The position numbers were made by a program, and so were the translations under genes. From JANQGH01 sp039177555 (lineage in GTDB: Bacteria > Pseudomonadota > Alphaproteobacteria > DSM-16000 > Inquilinaceae): 27,712 nt of DNA. The DNA lies in assembly GCA_039177555.1 (NCBI GenBank), contig JBCDFV010000050.1, positions 1-27,712 of the forward strand, written 5' to 3'. Positions within the stretch are counted from its first letter, which is position 1. Every line of letters starts with the position of its first letter. Shown here piece by piece: positions 1 to 7,738 of the stretch. A model generated the notes under the pieces. That model saw nothing but the letters and a program-made list of their open reading frames with translations, searched no databases and was not told the origin of the DNA.

Positions 1-791
1 CGGCGGCACCTCACCGCCTCTATGGCGTGCTGCCGGCCGAACAGCCCTGCTCGGCCGCCGCCTGGGTCGACATGGCGCTGGCGGAGATTGCCTTGGCACA
101 GACCGAGGGGCGGCAACCGATTCTTGTGGGCGGCACGGGCCTTTATCTGAAGGCGCTGACCGAGGGCCTGAACCAGATCCCGGCCATTCCCGCGCATGTG
201 CGTCAGGCCACCCGCGACATGCATGCAGAGCTTGGCGGCGAGGCCTTTCACGAGCAGCTCTCGCGCTGGGACCCGGCCATGGCACGGCGCTTGGAGCCTG
301 GAGACACCCAGCGCCTGATCCGCGCCTGGGAGGTGATGGCCGCGACCAACCGGTCGCTGGCCGACTGGCAGGCGGACGAAACTGTCGGCCCGCCGCCCGA
401 CATGCGGTTCGATCTGCACATTCTCATGCCGCCGCGTGAGCCGCTCTATGCGGTTTGCGACGCCCGCTTCTTGACCATGATTGAGCTGGGTGCGTTGAAC
501 GAGTTGGCCGCCTTAGCGGCACGTGGCCTCAGCCCGGAGTTGCCGGCGATGAAGGCGGTAGGTGTGCCGGAACTTTTGGCCCATCTGGGCGGCACGATCG
601 ACCTGCCGACGGCGATTGCGAAGGCCCAGCAGGCGACGCGGAACCTCGCCAAGCGGCAGTTTACCTGGTTTCGCAATCAAGTTGCGCCGGAGCGGCTGGC
701 GCCGTCGGTGCATGCCAGCCATGTTTACGGCGCGCAACATTCGGAAAGTTTGGCGGCAGAAATCTTGCAGAAAATTCGAAAATCCCGTTGA
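1..791 (+). CDS. miaA: tRNA dimethylallyltransferase, 5'-truncated by window edge
   Basis: MiaA transfers a dimethylallyl group to N6 of A37 in tRNAs that read UNN codons. The reading frame is open to the left edge (first full codon at position 3), so the N-terminal P-loop region, roughly the first 50 residues, is missing. Visible family features are PHRLYGVLPAEQPCSAA at the edge, ILVGGTGLYLKAL, the insert segment around RSLADWQ, LPAMKAVGVPEL, and the C-terminal TRNLAKRQFTWFRNQ, which contacts tRNA. A GTG at 27 is in frame, but the homologous residues before it show it is not the true start. The stop is TGA at 789-791. The gene lies 129 bp upstream of ilvB on the same strand. Identification is by family motifs and is strong. 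Confidence 0.95.
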   Translation, partial: AAPHRLYGVLPAEQPCSAAAWVDMALAEIALAQTEGRQPILVGGTGLYLKALTEGLNQIPAIPAHVRQATRDMHAELGGEAFHEQLSRWDPAMARRLEPGDTQRLIRAWEVMAATNRSLADWQADETVGPPPDMRFDLHILMPPREPLYAVCDARFLTMIELGALNELAALAARGLSPELPAMKAVGVPELLAHLGGTIDLPTAIAKAQQATRNLAKRQFTWFRNQVAPERLAPSVHASHVYGAQHSESLAAEILQKIRKSR

Positions 792-816
792 CCTCGCTTA
801 GCATCCCGTCTAGCTT
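788..816 (+). promoter_or_regulatory. possible sigma70-type promoter for ilvB
   Basis: TTGACC (788-793), a 17-bp spacer, then TAGCTT (811-816), overlapping the miaA stop codon. The -10 match is poor (3 of 6), and the element partly overlaps the hairpin at 814-838. It is only a candidate; read-through from miaA is equally possible. Confidence 0.25.
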
Positions 817-838
817 GCCGCTCCCGCACTGCGGCAAG
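814..838 (+). promoter_or_regulatory. perfect inverted repeat in the ilvB leader
   Basis: CTTGCCGC (814-821) and GCGGCAAG (831-838) form a perfect 8-bp stem with a 9-nt loop in the miaA-ilvB gap. No T-run follows, so it is not a classical intrinsic terminator. It may be a leader-RNA structure, a weak miaA 3' end, or a protein-binding site. I found no leader peptide rich in Ile, Leu or Val in this gap. Confidence 0.5.
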
Positions 839-920
839 ACCAGCTTCGGTGCAAAAATGATCGACAAAACAAGATGTTAGTGAAGCCGTTCAGCTTCCCG
901 CTGTACGGCAGAAAAGGCGG

Positions 921-2705
921 ATGAAAGACCCCATGTCCGAGAAGATGCTGAGCGGTGCCGAGATCGTGTTGAAAGCCCTGACCGACCAGGGCGTGGACGT
1001 CATTTTCGGCTATCCCGGCGGCGCTGTCCTGCCGCTTTACGATGCGCTGTTTCAGCAGAACCATATCCGCCACATTCTTGTCCGGCATGAGCAGGGCGCC
1101 GTCCACGCGGCGGAGGGCTATGCGCGGTCGACCGGCAAGGTCGGCGTCGTGCTGGTCACCTCAGGCCCCGGCGCGACCAACGCGGTCACCGGCCTGACCG
1201 ACGCGTTGATGGATTCGATCCCGATCCTGTGCCTCACCGGCCAGGTGCCGACCCATCTGATCGGCAATGACGCGTTTCAGGAGTGCGACACGACCGGCAT
1301 CACCCGGCCGTGCACCAAGCACAATTATCTGGCCAAGGACATCAACCAGCTGGCACGCACGGTGCACGAGGCCTTTCTGGTCGCCAAGTCCGGCCGCCCG
1401 GGGCCCGTCGTGCTGGACCTGCCGAAGGATGTTCAGTTCGCCACCGGGCCGTATACCCCGCCGGAGGCGGTGGAGCACCGCACCTACCGGCCGCAGCTTC
1501 AGCCCGATATGGCCCAGGTCGAGCGGGCCGTGGAGGCCATGGCCGAGGCGGAACGGCCGATCTTCTACACCGGCGGCGGCGTGATCAATGCCGGGCCGGA
1601 GGCGTCGAAGGTCCTGACCGAGTTCGTCGACCTGACGGGCTATCCCATCACCAACACGTTGATGGGCCTGGGCGCGATTCCGGCCTCGGACAGAAGGTTC
1701 CTGGGCATGCTGGGCATGCACGGGACCTACGAGGCCAATCTGGCGATGTACAACTGCGACGTCATGATCAATATCGGCGCGCGGTTCGACGACCGCGTCA
1801 CCGGATTGCTGACCGAGTTCTCGCCGGGCTCGAAAAAGATCCATGTCGACATCGATCCCAGTTCGATCAACAAGAACGTCGCCGTGGACATCCCCATCGT
1901 CGGCGACGCGCTGGCCACCATGCGGGCCATGATCAAGGTTTGGAAGGACCGCGGCTACAAGCCCAAGGAACAGGCTTTGAGCAAATGGTGGCAGCAGATC
2001 GATCAGTGGCGCGCGCGCGACAGTCTGCGCTTTAACCAGCCGACCGAACCCGGCTCGATCATCAAGCCGCAATACGCCATCACGCGGCTGGTCGAGGCGA
2101 CCAAGGACCGCGACGATGTCTACATCACGACCGAGGTCGGCCAGCACCAGATGTGGGCGGCGCAGCTGATCCCGTTTGAGAAGCCGAACCGTTGGATGAC
2201 CTCTGGCGGCCTGGGCACCATGGGCTACGGCCTGCCGGCGGCCATGGGCGTGCAGATCGCCCATCCCGACGCCCTGGTCGTCGACGTTGCCGGCGAAGCG
2301 TCGGCGATGATGAACATCCAGGAACTGTCGACCATCAAGCAGTACGACCTGCCAGTGAAGTTGTTCCTGATCAACAATCAGTGGATGGGCATGGTGCGCC
2401 AGTGGCAGGAATTGCTGCATGGCGAGCGCTATTCCCACAGCTATTCCGAGGCCTTGCCGGACTTCGTGAAGCTGGCCGAGGCGTTCGGCTGCGTCGGCCT
2501 GCGCGCCACCAAGGTGGAGGAGGTCGACGACGTCATCGCCGAGATGATCGCGATCAAGCGGCCGGTCGTCGTCGACATGTGCGTCGACCAGCGCGAGAAC
2601 TGCTTCCCGATGATCCCGGGCGGTCACGCGCACTACGACATGCTGCTGGGCCCAGAAGACCAGGCCGAGCAGCCCGCTTCCGAAGAGGGCATGGTTCTGG
2701 TATAG
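921..2705 (+). CDS. ilvB: acetolactate synthase large (catalytic) subunit
   Basis: This ThDP- and FAD-dependent acetohydroxyacid synthase makes acetolactate or acetohydroxybutyrate from pyruvate, the first common step of valine, leucine and isoleucine synthesis. It is 594 residues, the usual length. Domains in order are ThDP-binding N (about 10-175, with catalytic Glu57 in VRHEQGAVHAAEGYA), central FAD/Rossmann (about 200-335), and C-terminal ThDP/Mg (about 390-560, with LINNQWMGMVRQWQELLHG). The usual Gly-Asp-Gly start of the ThDP-metal motif reads G458-E459-A460-S461 here. ATG 921 is chosen because AAAAGG lies just upstream, although the spacing is short. ATG 933 (MSEKMLSG) is an alternative. 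ilvH, its regulatory partner, follows 100 bp downstream. Related ThDP enzymes are excluded by the full AHAS-specific motif set. Confidence 0.97.
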   Translation: MKDPMSEKMLSGAEIVLKALTDQGVDVIFGYPGGAVLPLYDALFQQNHIRHILVRHEQGAVHAAEGYARSTGKVGVVLVTSGPGATNAVTGLTDALMDSIPILCLTGQVPTHLIGNDAFQECDTTGITRPCTKHNYLAKDINQLARTVHEAFLVAKSGRPGPVVLDLPKDVQFATGPYTPPEAVEHRTYRPQLQPDMAQVERAVEAMAEAERPIFYTGGGVINAGPEASKVLTEFVDLTGYPITNTLMGLGAIPASDRRFLGMLGMHGTYEANLAMYNCDVMINIGARFDDRVTGLLTEFSPGSKKIHVDIDPSSINKNVAVDIPIVGDALATMRAMIKVWKDRGYKPKEQALSKWWQQIDQWRARDSLRFNQPTEPGSIIKPQYAITRLVEATKDRDDVYITTEVGQHQMWAAQLIPFEKPNRWMTSGGLGTMGYGLPAAMGVQIAHPDALVVDVAGEASAMMNIQELSTIKQYDLPVKLFLINNQWMGMVRQWQELLHGERYSHSYSEALPDFVKLAEAFGCVGLRATKVEEVDDVIAEMIAIKRPVVVDMCVDQRENCFPMIPGGHAHYDMLLGPEDQAEQPASEEGMVLV

Positions 2706-2805
2706 CCTGCCGGCCCTTACCGGCTGACGCGGCCGGCGGCCTTGGATGCCGCCGTTCCGCGTCGCTTTTCATCGATCGCTTCCCACCGACAATCGGGCGC
2801 CCCCA

Positions 2806-3330
2806 ATGCCGCCGCAAGACTCCACCGAACGCCATACCATCGCCGTGCTCGTCGACAACGAACCGGGGGTCCTGGCGCGTGTCATCGGCCTGTTTGCCGG
2901 CCGCGGCTACAATATCGAGAGCCTGACGGTGGCGGAGGTCGACCGTGCCGGTGGCCGGTCGCGCATTACGATCGTCACCAGCGGCACCAAGATGATCATC
3001 GAACAGATCAAGGCCCAGCTTGACCGGCTGGTGCCGGTTCACACGGTGAACGATCTGACCATCGAGGGCCCGTCGATCGAACGGGAACTGGCGCTGATCA
3101 AGGTGCGCGGCTCTGGCGAAAAGCGCATCGAATCCCTGCGCATCGCCGACATCTTCCGCGCCCGCGTGGTCGACAGCACGACCGAGAGCTTCGTCTTCGA
3201 GGTTACCGGCGCGTCGGAGAAGATCGACGCCTTTATCGGCCTGATGCTGCCCTTGGGCCTGGTCGACATCACCCGCACCGGTGTCGCGTCCATCGCCAGG
3301 GGCGAAGAGGGCCTGCTGATCCACGGCTAG
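2806..3330 (+). CDS. ilvH: acetolactate synthase small (regulatory) subunit
   Basis: This is the regulatory subunit of AHAS, which activates the large subunit and usually confers valine feedback inhibition. The N-terminal ACT domain (about 10-85) starts with RHTIAVLVDNEPGVLARV and GRGYNIESLTV; the C-terminal ACT-like half runs to about residue 170. Length from ATG 2806 is 174 residues, normal for the family. An in-frame ATG at 2746 would add 20 residues of unrelated Arg/Pro-rich sequence (MPPFRVAFHRSLPTD), so I prefer 2806 even though its ribosome binding site is weak. The 100-bp gap after ilvB contains GCCGGCC (2709-2715) and GGCCGGC (2731-2737), a possible 7-bp stem with no T-run. ilvC follows 49 bp downstream. 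The ilvN symbol is also used for this gene. Confidence 0.95.
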   Translation: MPPQDSTERHTIAVLVDNEPGVLARVIGLFAGRGYNIESLTVAEVDRAGGRSRITIVTSGTKMIIEQIKAQLDRLVPVHTVNDLTIEGPSIERELALIKVRGSGEKRIESLRIADIFRARVVDSTTESFVFEVTGASEKIDAFIGLMLPLGLVDITRTGVASIARGEEGLLIHG

Positions 3331-3379
3331 GCGCGACGCCGCCGTCCACAAATCAAAAGAACATCGAGGAACTGACAGA

Positions 3380-4399
3380 ATGCGCGTTTACTACGATCGC
3401 GACGCCGACGTTAATCTGATCAAGGCCAAGAAGGTCGTGATCGTGGGCTACGGCTCCCAGGGCCACGCCCATGCCGCAAACTTACGCGACTCCGGCGTGA
3501 AGGATGTCCGTGTGGCACTGCGCCCCGGCTCGGCGACAACGCGCAAGGCCGAGGAGGCCGGCTTTACGGTCATGAGCCCGGCCGAGGCTGCGTCCTGGGC
3601 CGACGTCATCATGATGTGCACGCCGGACGAACTGCAGGGCGACATCTACCGTGACCATCTACACGACAACATGAAGGAGGGCGCCGCCCTCGGCTTCGCC
3701 CACGGTCTGAACATTCACTTCAACCTGATCGAGCCGCGCGCCGACCTCGACGTGTTCATGGTCGCGCCGAAGGGCCCGGGCCACACCGTGCGCTCGGAGT
3801 ATCTGAAGGGCGGTGGCGTGCCCTGCCTGCTGGCGGTCGACCGCAACCCGACAGGGTCCGCCTTCGATGTCGGCCTGTCCTACGCCTCGGCCATCGGCGG
3901 TGGCCGTGCCGGCGTGATCGAGACCACCTTCAAGGAAGAATGCGAAACCGACCTGTTCGGCGAGCAGGTGGTGCTGTGCGGCGGCCTGACGGCGCTGATC
4001 CAGGCCGGCTACGAGACCCTGGTCGACGCCGGCTATGCGCCGGAAATGGCGTATTTTGAGTGCCTGCACGAGGTCAAGCTGATCGTCGACCTGATGTATG
4101 AGGGCGGCATCGCGAACATGCGCTACTCCATCTCCAACACGGCGGAGTATGGCGACTATCGCACCGGCCCGCGCATCATCACCGACGAGACGCGCGGCGA
4201 GATGAAAAAGGTGCTGTCCGAGATCCAGAACGGTCAGTTTACGCGCGACTGGATGCTGGAGAACAAGGTCGGCCAGACCAGCTTCAAGGCGACCCGGCGG
4301 CGTGCGGCCGCCCACGACATCGAAAAGGTCGGCGAAAAGCTGCGCGCCATGATGCCCTGGATCGCCCAGAACAAGCTGGTCGACAAGGCTAAGAACTGA
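3380..4399 (+). CDS. ilvC: ketol-acid reductoisomerase (NADP+), class I
   Basis: IlvC isomerises and reduces acetolactate or acetohydroxybutyrate to the dihydroxy acids, using NADPH and Mg2+. It has 339 residues, the short class I form. The N-terminal Rossmann domain has GYGSQGHAHA at 23-32, and the cofactor loop ALRPGS has Arg48 and Ser51, consistent with NADPH preference. His108 lies in GFAHG. The all-helical C-terminal domain carries the predicted metal ligands Asp191 and Glu195 (ECETDLFGEQ) and Glu227 and Glu231. GAGGA at 3366-3370 sits 9 nt before ATG 3380. It is the last gene of ilvBHC and is followed by a strong terminator. Confidence 0.97.
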   Translation: MRVYYDRDADVNLIKAKKVVIVGYGSQGHAHAANLRDSGVKDVRVALRPGSATTRKAEEAGFTVMSPAEAASWADVIMMCTPDELQGDIYRDHLHDNMKEGAALGFAHGLNIHFNLIEPRADLDVFMVAPKGPGHTVRSEYLKGGGVPCLLAVDRNPTGSAFDVGLSYASAIGGGRAGVIETTFKEECETDLFGEQVVLCGGLTALIQAGYETLVDAGYAPEMAYFECLHEVKLIVDLMYEGGIANMRYSISNTAEYGDYRTGPRIITDETRGEMKKVLSEIQNGQFTRDWMLENKVGQTSFKATRRRAAAHDIEKVGEKLRAMMPWIAQNKLVDKAKN

Positions 4400-4423
4400 T
4401 CGACGGCGTTATGGCGCCGCGAG

Positions 4424-4464
4424 AGGCCGGCCCGCCCGATCAGGCGGCCGGCCTTTCTCTTTTG
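4424..4464 (+). terminator. intrinsic terminator after ilvC
   Basis: A GC-rich stem starting AGGCCGGCC at 4424 pairs with GGCGGCCGGCCT at 4443-4454 (12 bp, one bulged C, 6-nt loop). It is followed by TTTCTCTTTT. The T-rich tract lies only on the plus side, so it should end ilvBHC transcription and not the opposing ndh transcript. The hairpin overlaps the last codons of ndh. Confidence 0.85.
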
Positions 4465-5747
4465 CGCTTCTTGTCCGTTGCCGACACGCTGGACCGCGTG
4501 ATCAGCCGGGCACCGAGGCCGTAGGTGAAATAGGCCCAGGCCCAGTTCATGAACACCATCATCCGGTTGCGGGCGCCGATCAGGAAATAGATGTGGATCA
4601 GGCCCCAGAACATCCAGGCGAACCAGCCGGCCATCTTGATCCAGCGCAGATTGGCCACGGCGGCGTGGCGGCCGATCGTGGCCAGCATACCGTCGTCGCG
4701 GTAGCGAAACGGCCGTGGTCTTGATGCCGCGTCGAGCCGGTCGCGGATGACCTTCGCCAGATGGGCGCCCTGCTGCTTGGCGACCGGCGCCACGGCGGGC
4801 AGGGGTTTGCCGCCTTCCGGTGTATAGCTGGCCGCATCGCCGATGACGAAGATGTTCGGGTGGCCCGGCACGGTAAGGTCCGGGGCAACGATCACGCGTC
4901 CTTGCCGATCCGTCTCCGCGTCCAGCCAGTCGCCAACTGCAGGGGCCCTGGTGCCGGCTGCCCAGAGGATGTTCGCCGCCGGGATCACCCGCCCGTCTTG
5001 CAGGGTCACGCCATACCCGTCGACCTGGTCGACGGCCGTGTTCAGACGCACGGTGACGCCTAGCTTGGTCAGCGCGCGCCTGGCGAAGTCGGTCAGCTTT
5101 GGCGGAAAGCCGGAAAGCAGGGACGGCCCCGCCTCCAGCAGGATGATCTCCGCCTCGCGCGGCCTGATATGGCGGAAATCCCGCGCCAGCGCCTTCTTCG
5201 CAAGCTCCGCCAGTGCGCCCGCTAGTTCAACGCCGGTTGCGCCGCCACCGACGATGACGAAGGTCATCAGGCGCTCGCGCTCGGCCTCGTTATCGGTCGT
5301 TTCAGCATATTCGAAGGCCAGCAAGACCTTCTCACGGATGTCCAGCGCGTCCTTCAGGGATTTCAGCGAGGGCGCGTGCGGCCGCCAGTCATCATGGCCG
5401 AAATAGCTGTATTCCGACCCCGTCGCCAGGATCAGCGTGTCGTACGGATGGTCGGCCCGCTCGCCCCGCACTTTGCCGGCGGTCACGTCGACGTCGACGA
5501 CCGTGTCCATCAGGATGGTGGCGTTCATCTGCTTGCGAAACAGGCTGCGGATCGGCACCGCGACGTCGGCCGGTGAGACGCCGGCCGTGGCCACCTGATA
5601 GAGCAGGGGCTGGAACAAATGGTGGTTCGTGCGGTCGATGATGGTGACGTGCACCGGCGCATCGGCGAGCCCTCTGGCTGCGGCCAGCCCGCCGAACCCA
5701 GCACCAACGATCACGACCTCGGGCAGTCGGGCAGCCTCTGCGGCCAT
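4440..5747 (-). CDS. ndh: type II NADH:quinone dehydrogenase (NDH-2)
   Basis: This is a single-subunit, non-proton-pumping flavoprotein that oxidises NADH and reduces membrane quinone on the cytoplasmic face. The FAD Rossmann motif VVIVGAGFGGLAAARGL is at the N-terminus. A second dinucleotide motif VIVGGGATGVELAGALAEL is central, NIFVIGDAAS contacts FAD, and VAPVAKQQG marks the quinone/FAD segment. The C-terminus has the family's membrane-anchoring segment (GWFAWMFWGLIHIYFLIG, then FMNWAWAYFTYG). I chose ATG 5747 (435 residues, MAAEAARLPEV) because AAGGGAG lies 8 nt before it. ATG 5765 adds six residues with a Shine-Dalgarno placed too close. It is the second gene of a minus-strand unit after the GST-like gene and converges on ilvC. 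Confidence 0.92.
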   Translation of the reverse strand: MAAEAARLPEVVIVGAGFGGLAAARGLADAPVHVTIIDRTNHHLFQPLLYQVATAGVSPADVAVPIRSLFRKQMNATILMDTVVDVDVTAGKVRGERADHPYDTLILATGSEYSYFGHDDWRPHAPSLKSLKDALDIREKVLLAFEYAETTDNEAERERLMTFVIVGGGATGVELAGALAELAKKALARDFRHIRPREAEIILLEAGPSLLSGFPPKLTDFARRALTKLGVTVRLNTAVDQVDGYGVTLQDGRVIPAANILWAAGTRAPAVGDWLDAETDRQGRVIVAPDLTVPGHPNIFVIGDAASYTPEGGKPLPAVAPVAKQQGAHLAKVIRDRLDAASRPRPFRYRDDGMLATIGRHAAVANLRWIKMAGWFAWMFWGLIHIYFLIGARNRMMVFMNWAWAYFTYGLGARLITRSSVSATDKKRKRERPAA

Positions 5748-5794
5748 CGCCGTGTCTCCCTTCATTTGCCTCTCAAGGTGGTTATGGCGGTCGG

Positions 5795-6421
5795 CTAACC
5801 AAGTGGGGCTTGGTCATGGGCGCCTTGCAGCGGCTTCGTCGCCATCATCGACGGGCGCGTTCGGCGATCGGCAAGCCAGGCCGCCAGCGCCGGATGCCCC
5901 TGCGGCCAGTCTGGCATCAGCGTGTTGAGATCGGCGATGTCCAGCGCGCAGGCCAGGGCCATGTGCCCAAAGTCCCAGGCCGGCGGCCGCTCCAAGTCCG
6001 TCCAGATCCCCTCGAAATGGGCGAGACATCGTTCGGCCCGCTTCGACTCTACTTCGAGCAGGAAGCCCGAGCGGCGGGATTCCGACCGCCGCAACTCGCG
6101 CACCCAGACCGCGATGCCATCCAGAAAGCCGGTCATCATGCTCTCCAGCGCGCGCGCGGGCCAGTCGGCAGGATCCGGCAGCAACGGCGCCGCACCGGCC
6201 ACCCGGCTGAAATAGTCGCAGATGTTCCGCGCCTCGCCCAGCACCAGATCGCCGTCCACCAGGGTCGGCACGCGGCATACCGGACTGTAGGCCAGCAGCG
6301 GGCTGTCGGGTGACCGGTTTTCGACCTTGACCCATGCAATCGCCTGGTCGAGGCCGGTCTCCTTGGCCGCGATACGGACACTGCGGGCATAGGGCGAGTT
6401 GCTGGAGTAGTAGATCTGCAT
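5795..6421 (-). CDS. glutathione S-transferase family protein
   Basis: A cytosolic GST-fold protein of 208 residues, the usual size. The N-terminal thioredoxin-like domain (about 1-78) begins MQIYYSSNSPYARSVRIAA, where the SPYARSVR stretch is the usual glutathione-site helix start. It continues with the cis-Pro element CRVPTLVDGDLVLGEARNICDYF, where the normal Glu-Ser of the glutathione-gamma-glutamyl site reads Glu-Ala. The all-helical C-terminal domain follows, with LNTLMPDWPQGHPALAAWLADR near the end. The substrate cannot be told from sequence. The start at 6421 has GGAA about 8 nt upstream. The stop lies under 50 bp before ndh, so the two are probably co-transcribed. It is divergent from lacI across a 208-bp region. 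Confidence 0.88.
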   Translation of the reverse strand: MQIYYSSNSPYARSVRIAAKETGLDQAIAWVKVENRSPDSPLLAYSPVCRVPTLVDGDLVLGEARNICDYFSRVAGAAPLLPDPADWPARALESMMTGFLDGIAVWVRELRRSESRRSGFLLEVESKRAERCLAHFEGIWTDLERPPAWDFGHMALACALDIADLNTLMPDWPQGHPALAAWLADRRTRPSMMATKPLQGAHDQAPLG

Positions 6422-6537
6422 CGCACGGTTCCAAAATCACATCGGTTCAGGGCGCTAACGGTCTTGCCGCGACGACCGAAAACAGCACAGCGGGGCTGGC
6501 TGCGCCAGGGGCGCTGTACCACGCATTTCGGACTTCC

Positions 6538-6566
6538 TTGACAATATGAAAAGCCCGACGCATTCT
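6538..6566 (+). promoter_or_regulatory. promoter of the lacI-ABC-GH63 operon
   Basis: A perfect -35 TTGACA (6538-6543), a 17-bp spacer, and a weak -10 CATTCT (6561-6566). The operator palindrome starts at the next base, so the start site would fall inside or beside the repressor site, a classical repression geometry. Confidence 0.55.
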
Positions 6567-6584
6567 TTCCAAAACGTTTTGGAA
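6567..6584 (+). promoter_or_regulatory. LacI-family operator, perfect palindrome
   Basis: TTCCAAAACGTTTTGGAA is a perfect 18-bp palindrome with the central CG typical of LacI/GalR operators. It lies 45 bp before the lacI-type start codon and directly after the predicted -10. I saw no second copy before the binding-protein gene. The repressor is therefore expected to control itself and the whole downstream operon from this one site. Confidence 0.8.
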
Positions 6585-6629
6585 GCGGCCCAAACCAAGC
6601 GCCGCGAGAAAAAGGGGGGCCCGCCATTC

Positions 6630-7700
6630 ATGGCTACAAAGGGTCGCCGGCAGCCGCGCCTGAAGGAGTTGTCTTCGGAGCTGGGGTTGTCGATCACCAC
6701 GGTCTCACGGGCGCTGGCTGGCTATTCGGATGTCAGCGCGGCGACACGCGAGCGGGTGCGCGAGATGGCCGCGCGACGCGGCTATGTACCCAGCAGGGCC
6801 GGTCGGATGCTGGTCTCAGGCAACAGCGGCTTTGTCGGTCTGGTCGTGCCTTTGCGCGACTCCCACTTCATCGACGCGTTTTTGGGCGAGTTCATCGTCG
6901 GTTTGAGCGAGGCCTTCACCGACAGTGGCCGCGACCTGACGATCACGACCGCCGCGAGGGACCGTCGCGAGGTCGACGTCCTGCGCCATGTGGTGAACGG
7001 CCAGCAGGCCGACGGGGTGGTCCTCACCAGGGCCTTGAGCGAGGACGACCGGGTCACCTATCTGCTCGATCAGCAAGTTCCCTTCGTGCTGCACGGAAGG
7101 GTGCTGGGCGAGGACAGACCCTATGTCTGGTTCGACACTGACGGCGAAACGGCATTCGGCGAAGCGACGCGGATGCTGATCGATCTTGGGCATCGGGATT
7201 TCGGCTATCTGACGTTCACCGAACCGTTGACCTTCGCGCATTTTCGCCGCATCGGGCTGGAGGGCGCGTTGCGCGACCACGGGCTGAACCTGCCCGATCA
7301 GGCCATTGCCGCCGTCAGCAGGTTTGACGAGGCCGAGGTTGAGCGCGCCGCCGATAGGCTGCTGAGCCTCGATCCGCGACCCACGGCGATCCTGTGCGCC
7401 ACGGACGGACTGGCCATCAAGCTGTTGGACGTGGCCGCCAAACGGTCCATCCACGTGCCCGCTGATCTCTCCATCATCGGCTTCGACAATTTGCCGGTTT
7501 CCGCTTACGCCTCGCCGGGCATCACGACGTTCGACCAGAGCATTCAGGACAGTGCGGTGCACGTCGCCGAAATGCTGGTCAAACTGATCGACCAAGGGAT
7601 CGACGCGGTGGAGCCGCGTCTGGTGCAAGCCGACTTCATTGCCCGCGGCAGCCACGGGCCGGCCCCGCCGGCCCGGCCATCGGTGCGTGCGGTCGGCTGA
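6630..7700 (+). CDS. LacI-family transcriptional repressor
   Basis: A DNA-binding repressor with a sugar-type effector domain. The N-terminal helix-turn-helix and hinge helix (about 10-65) read RLKELSSELGLSITTVSRAL and VREMAARRGYVPSRAGRML, followed by a periplasmic-binding-protein-like core (about 65-345) with IGLEGALRDHG and ILCATDGLAIKLLD. ATG 6630 (356 residues) is chosen because AAAAAGGGGGG lies about 10 nt upstream and the HTH starts close to it. The in-frame ATG at 6546 would place the start inside the promoter/operator region. The binding-protein gene begins 38 bp after the stop, which together with the upstream operator points to one self-regulated operon. The effector is unknown; a glucoside or glycerate-linked sugar is inferred from the GH63 gene. 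Confidence 0.93.
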   Translation: MATKGRRQPRLKELSSELGLSITTVSRALAGYSDVSAATRERVREMAARRGYVPSRAGRMLVSGNSGFVGLVVPLRDSHFIDAFLGEFIVGLSEAFTDSGRDLTITTAARDRREVDVLRHVVNGQQADGVVLTRALSEDDRVTYLLDQQVPFVLHGRVLGEDRPYVWFDTDGETAFGEATRMLIDLGHRDFGYLTFTEPLTFAHFRRIGLEGALRDHGLNLPDQAIAAVSRFDEAEVERAADRLLSLDPRPTAILCATDGLAIKLLDVAAKRSIHVPADLSIIGFDNLPVSAYASPGITTFDQSIQDSAVHVAEMLVKLIDQGIDAVEPRLVQADFIARGSHGPAPPARPSVRAVG

Positions 7701-7738
7701 GTGTTTTGCAAACCCAAATGTCAACAAGGGAGGATCTC

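Noticed and set aside
857..880. Seven-codon ORF (MIDKTRC) before ilvB considered as a leader peptide
   Set aside because: Only one branched-chain residue and no ribosome binding site.
1161..2633. 490-codon open frame on the minus strand opposite ilvB
   Set aside because: Low-complexity Asp/Arg/His/Gly-rich translation with no domain resemblance; it is a shadow of GC-rich codon use in ilvB.
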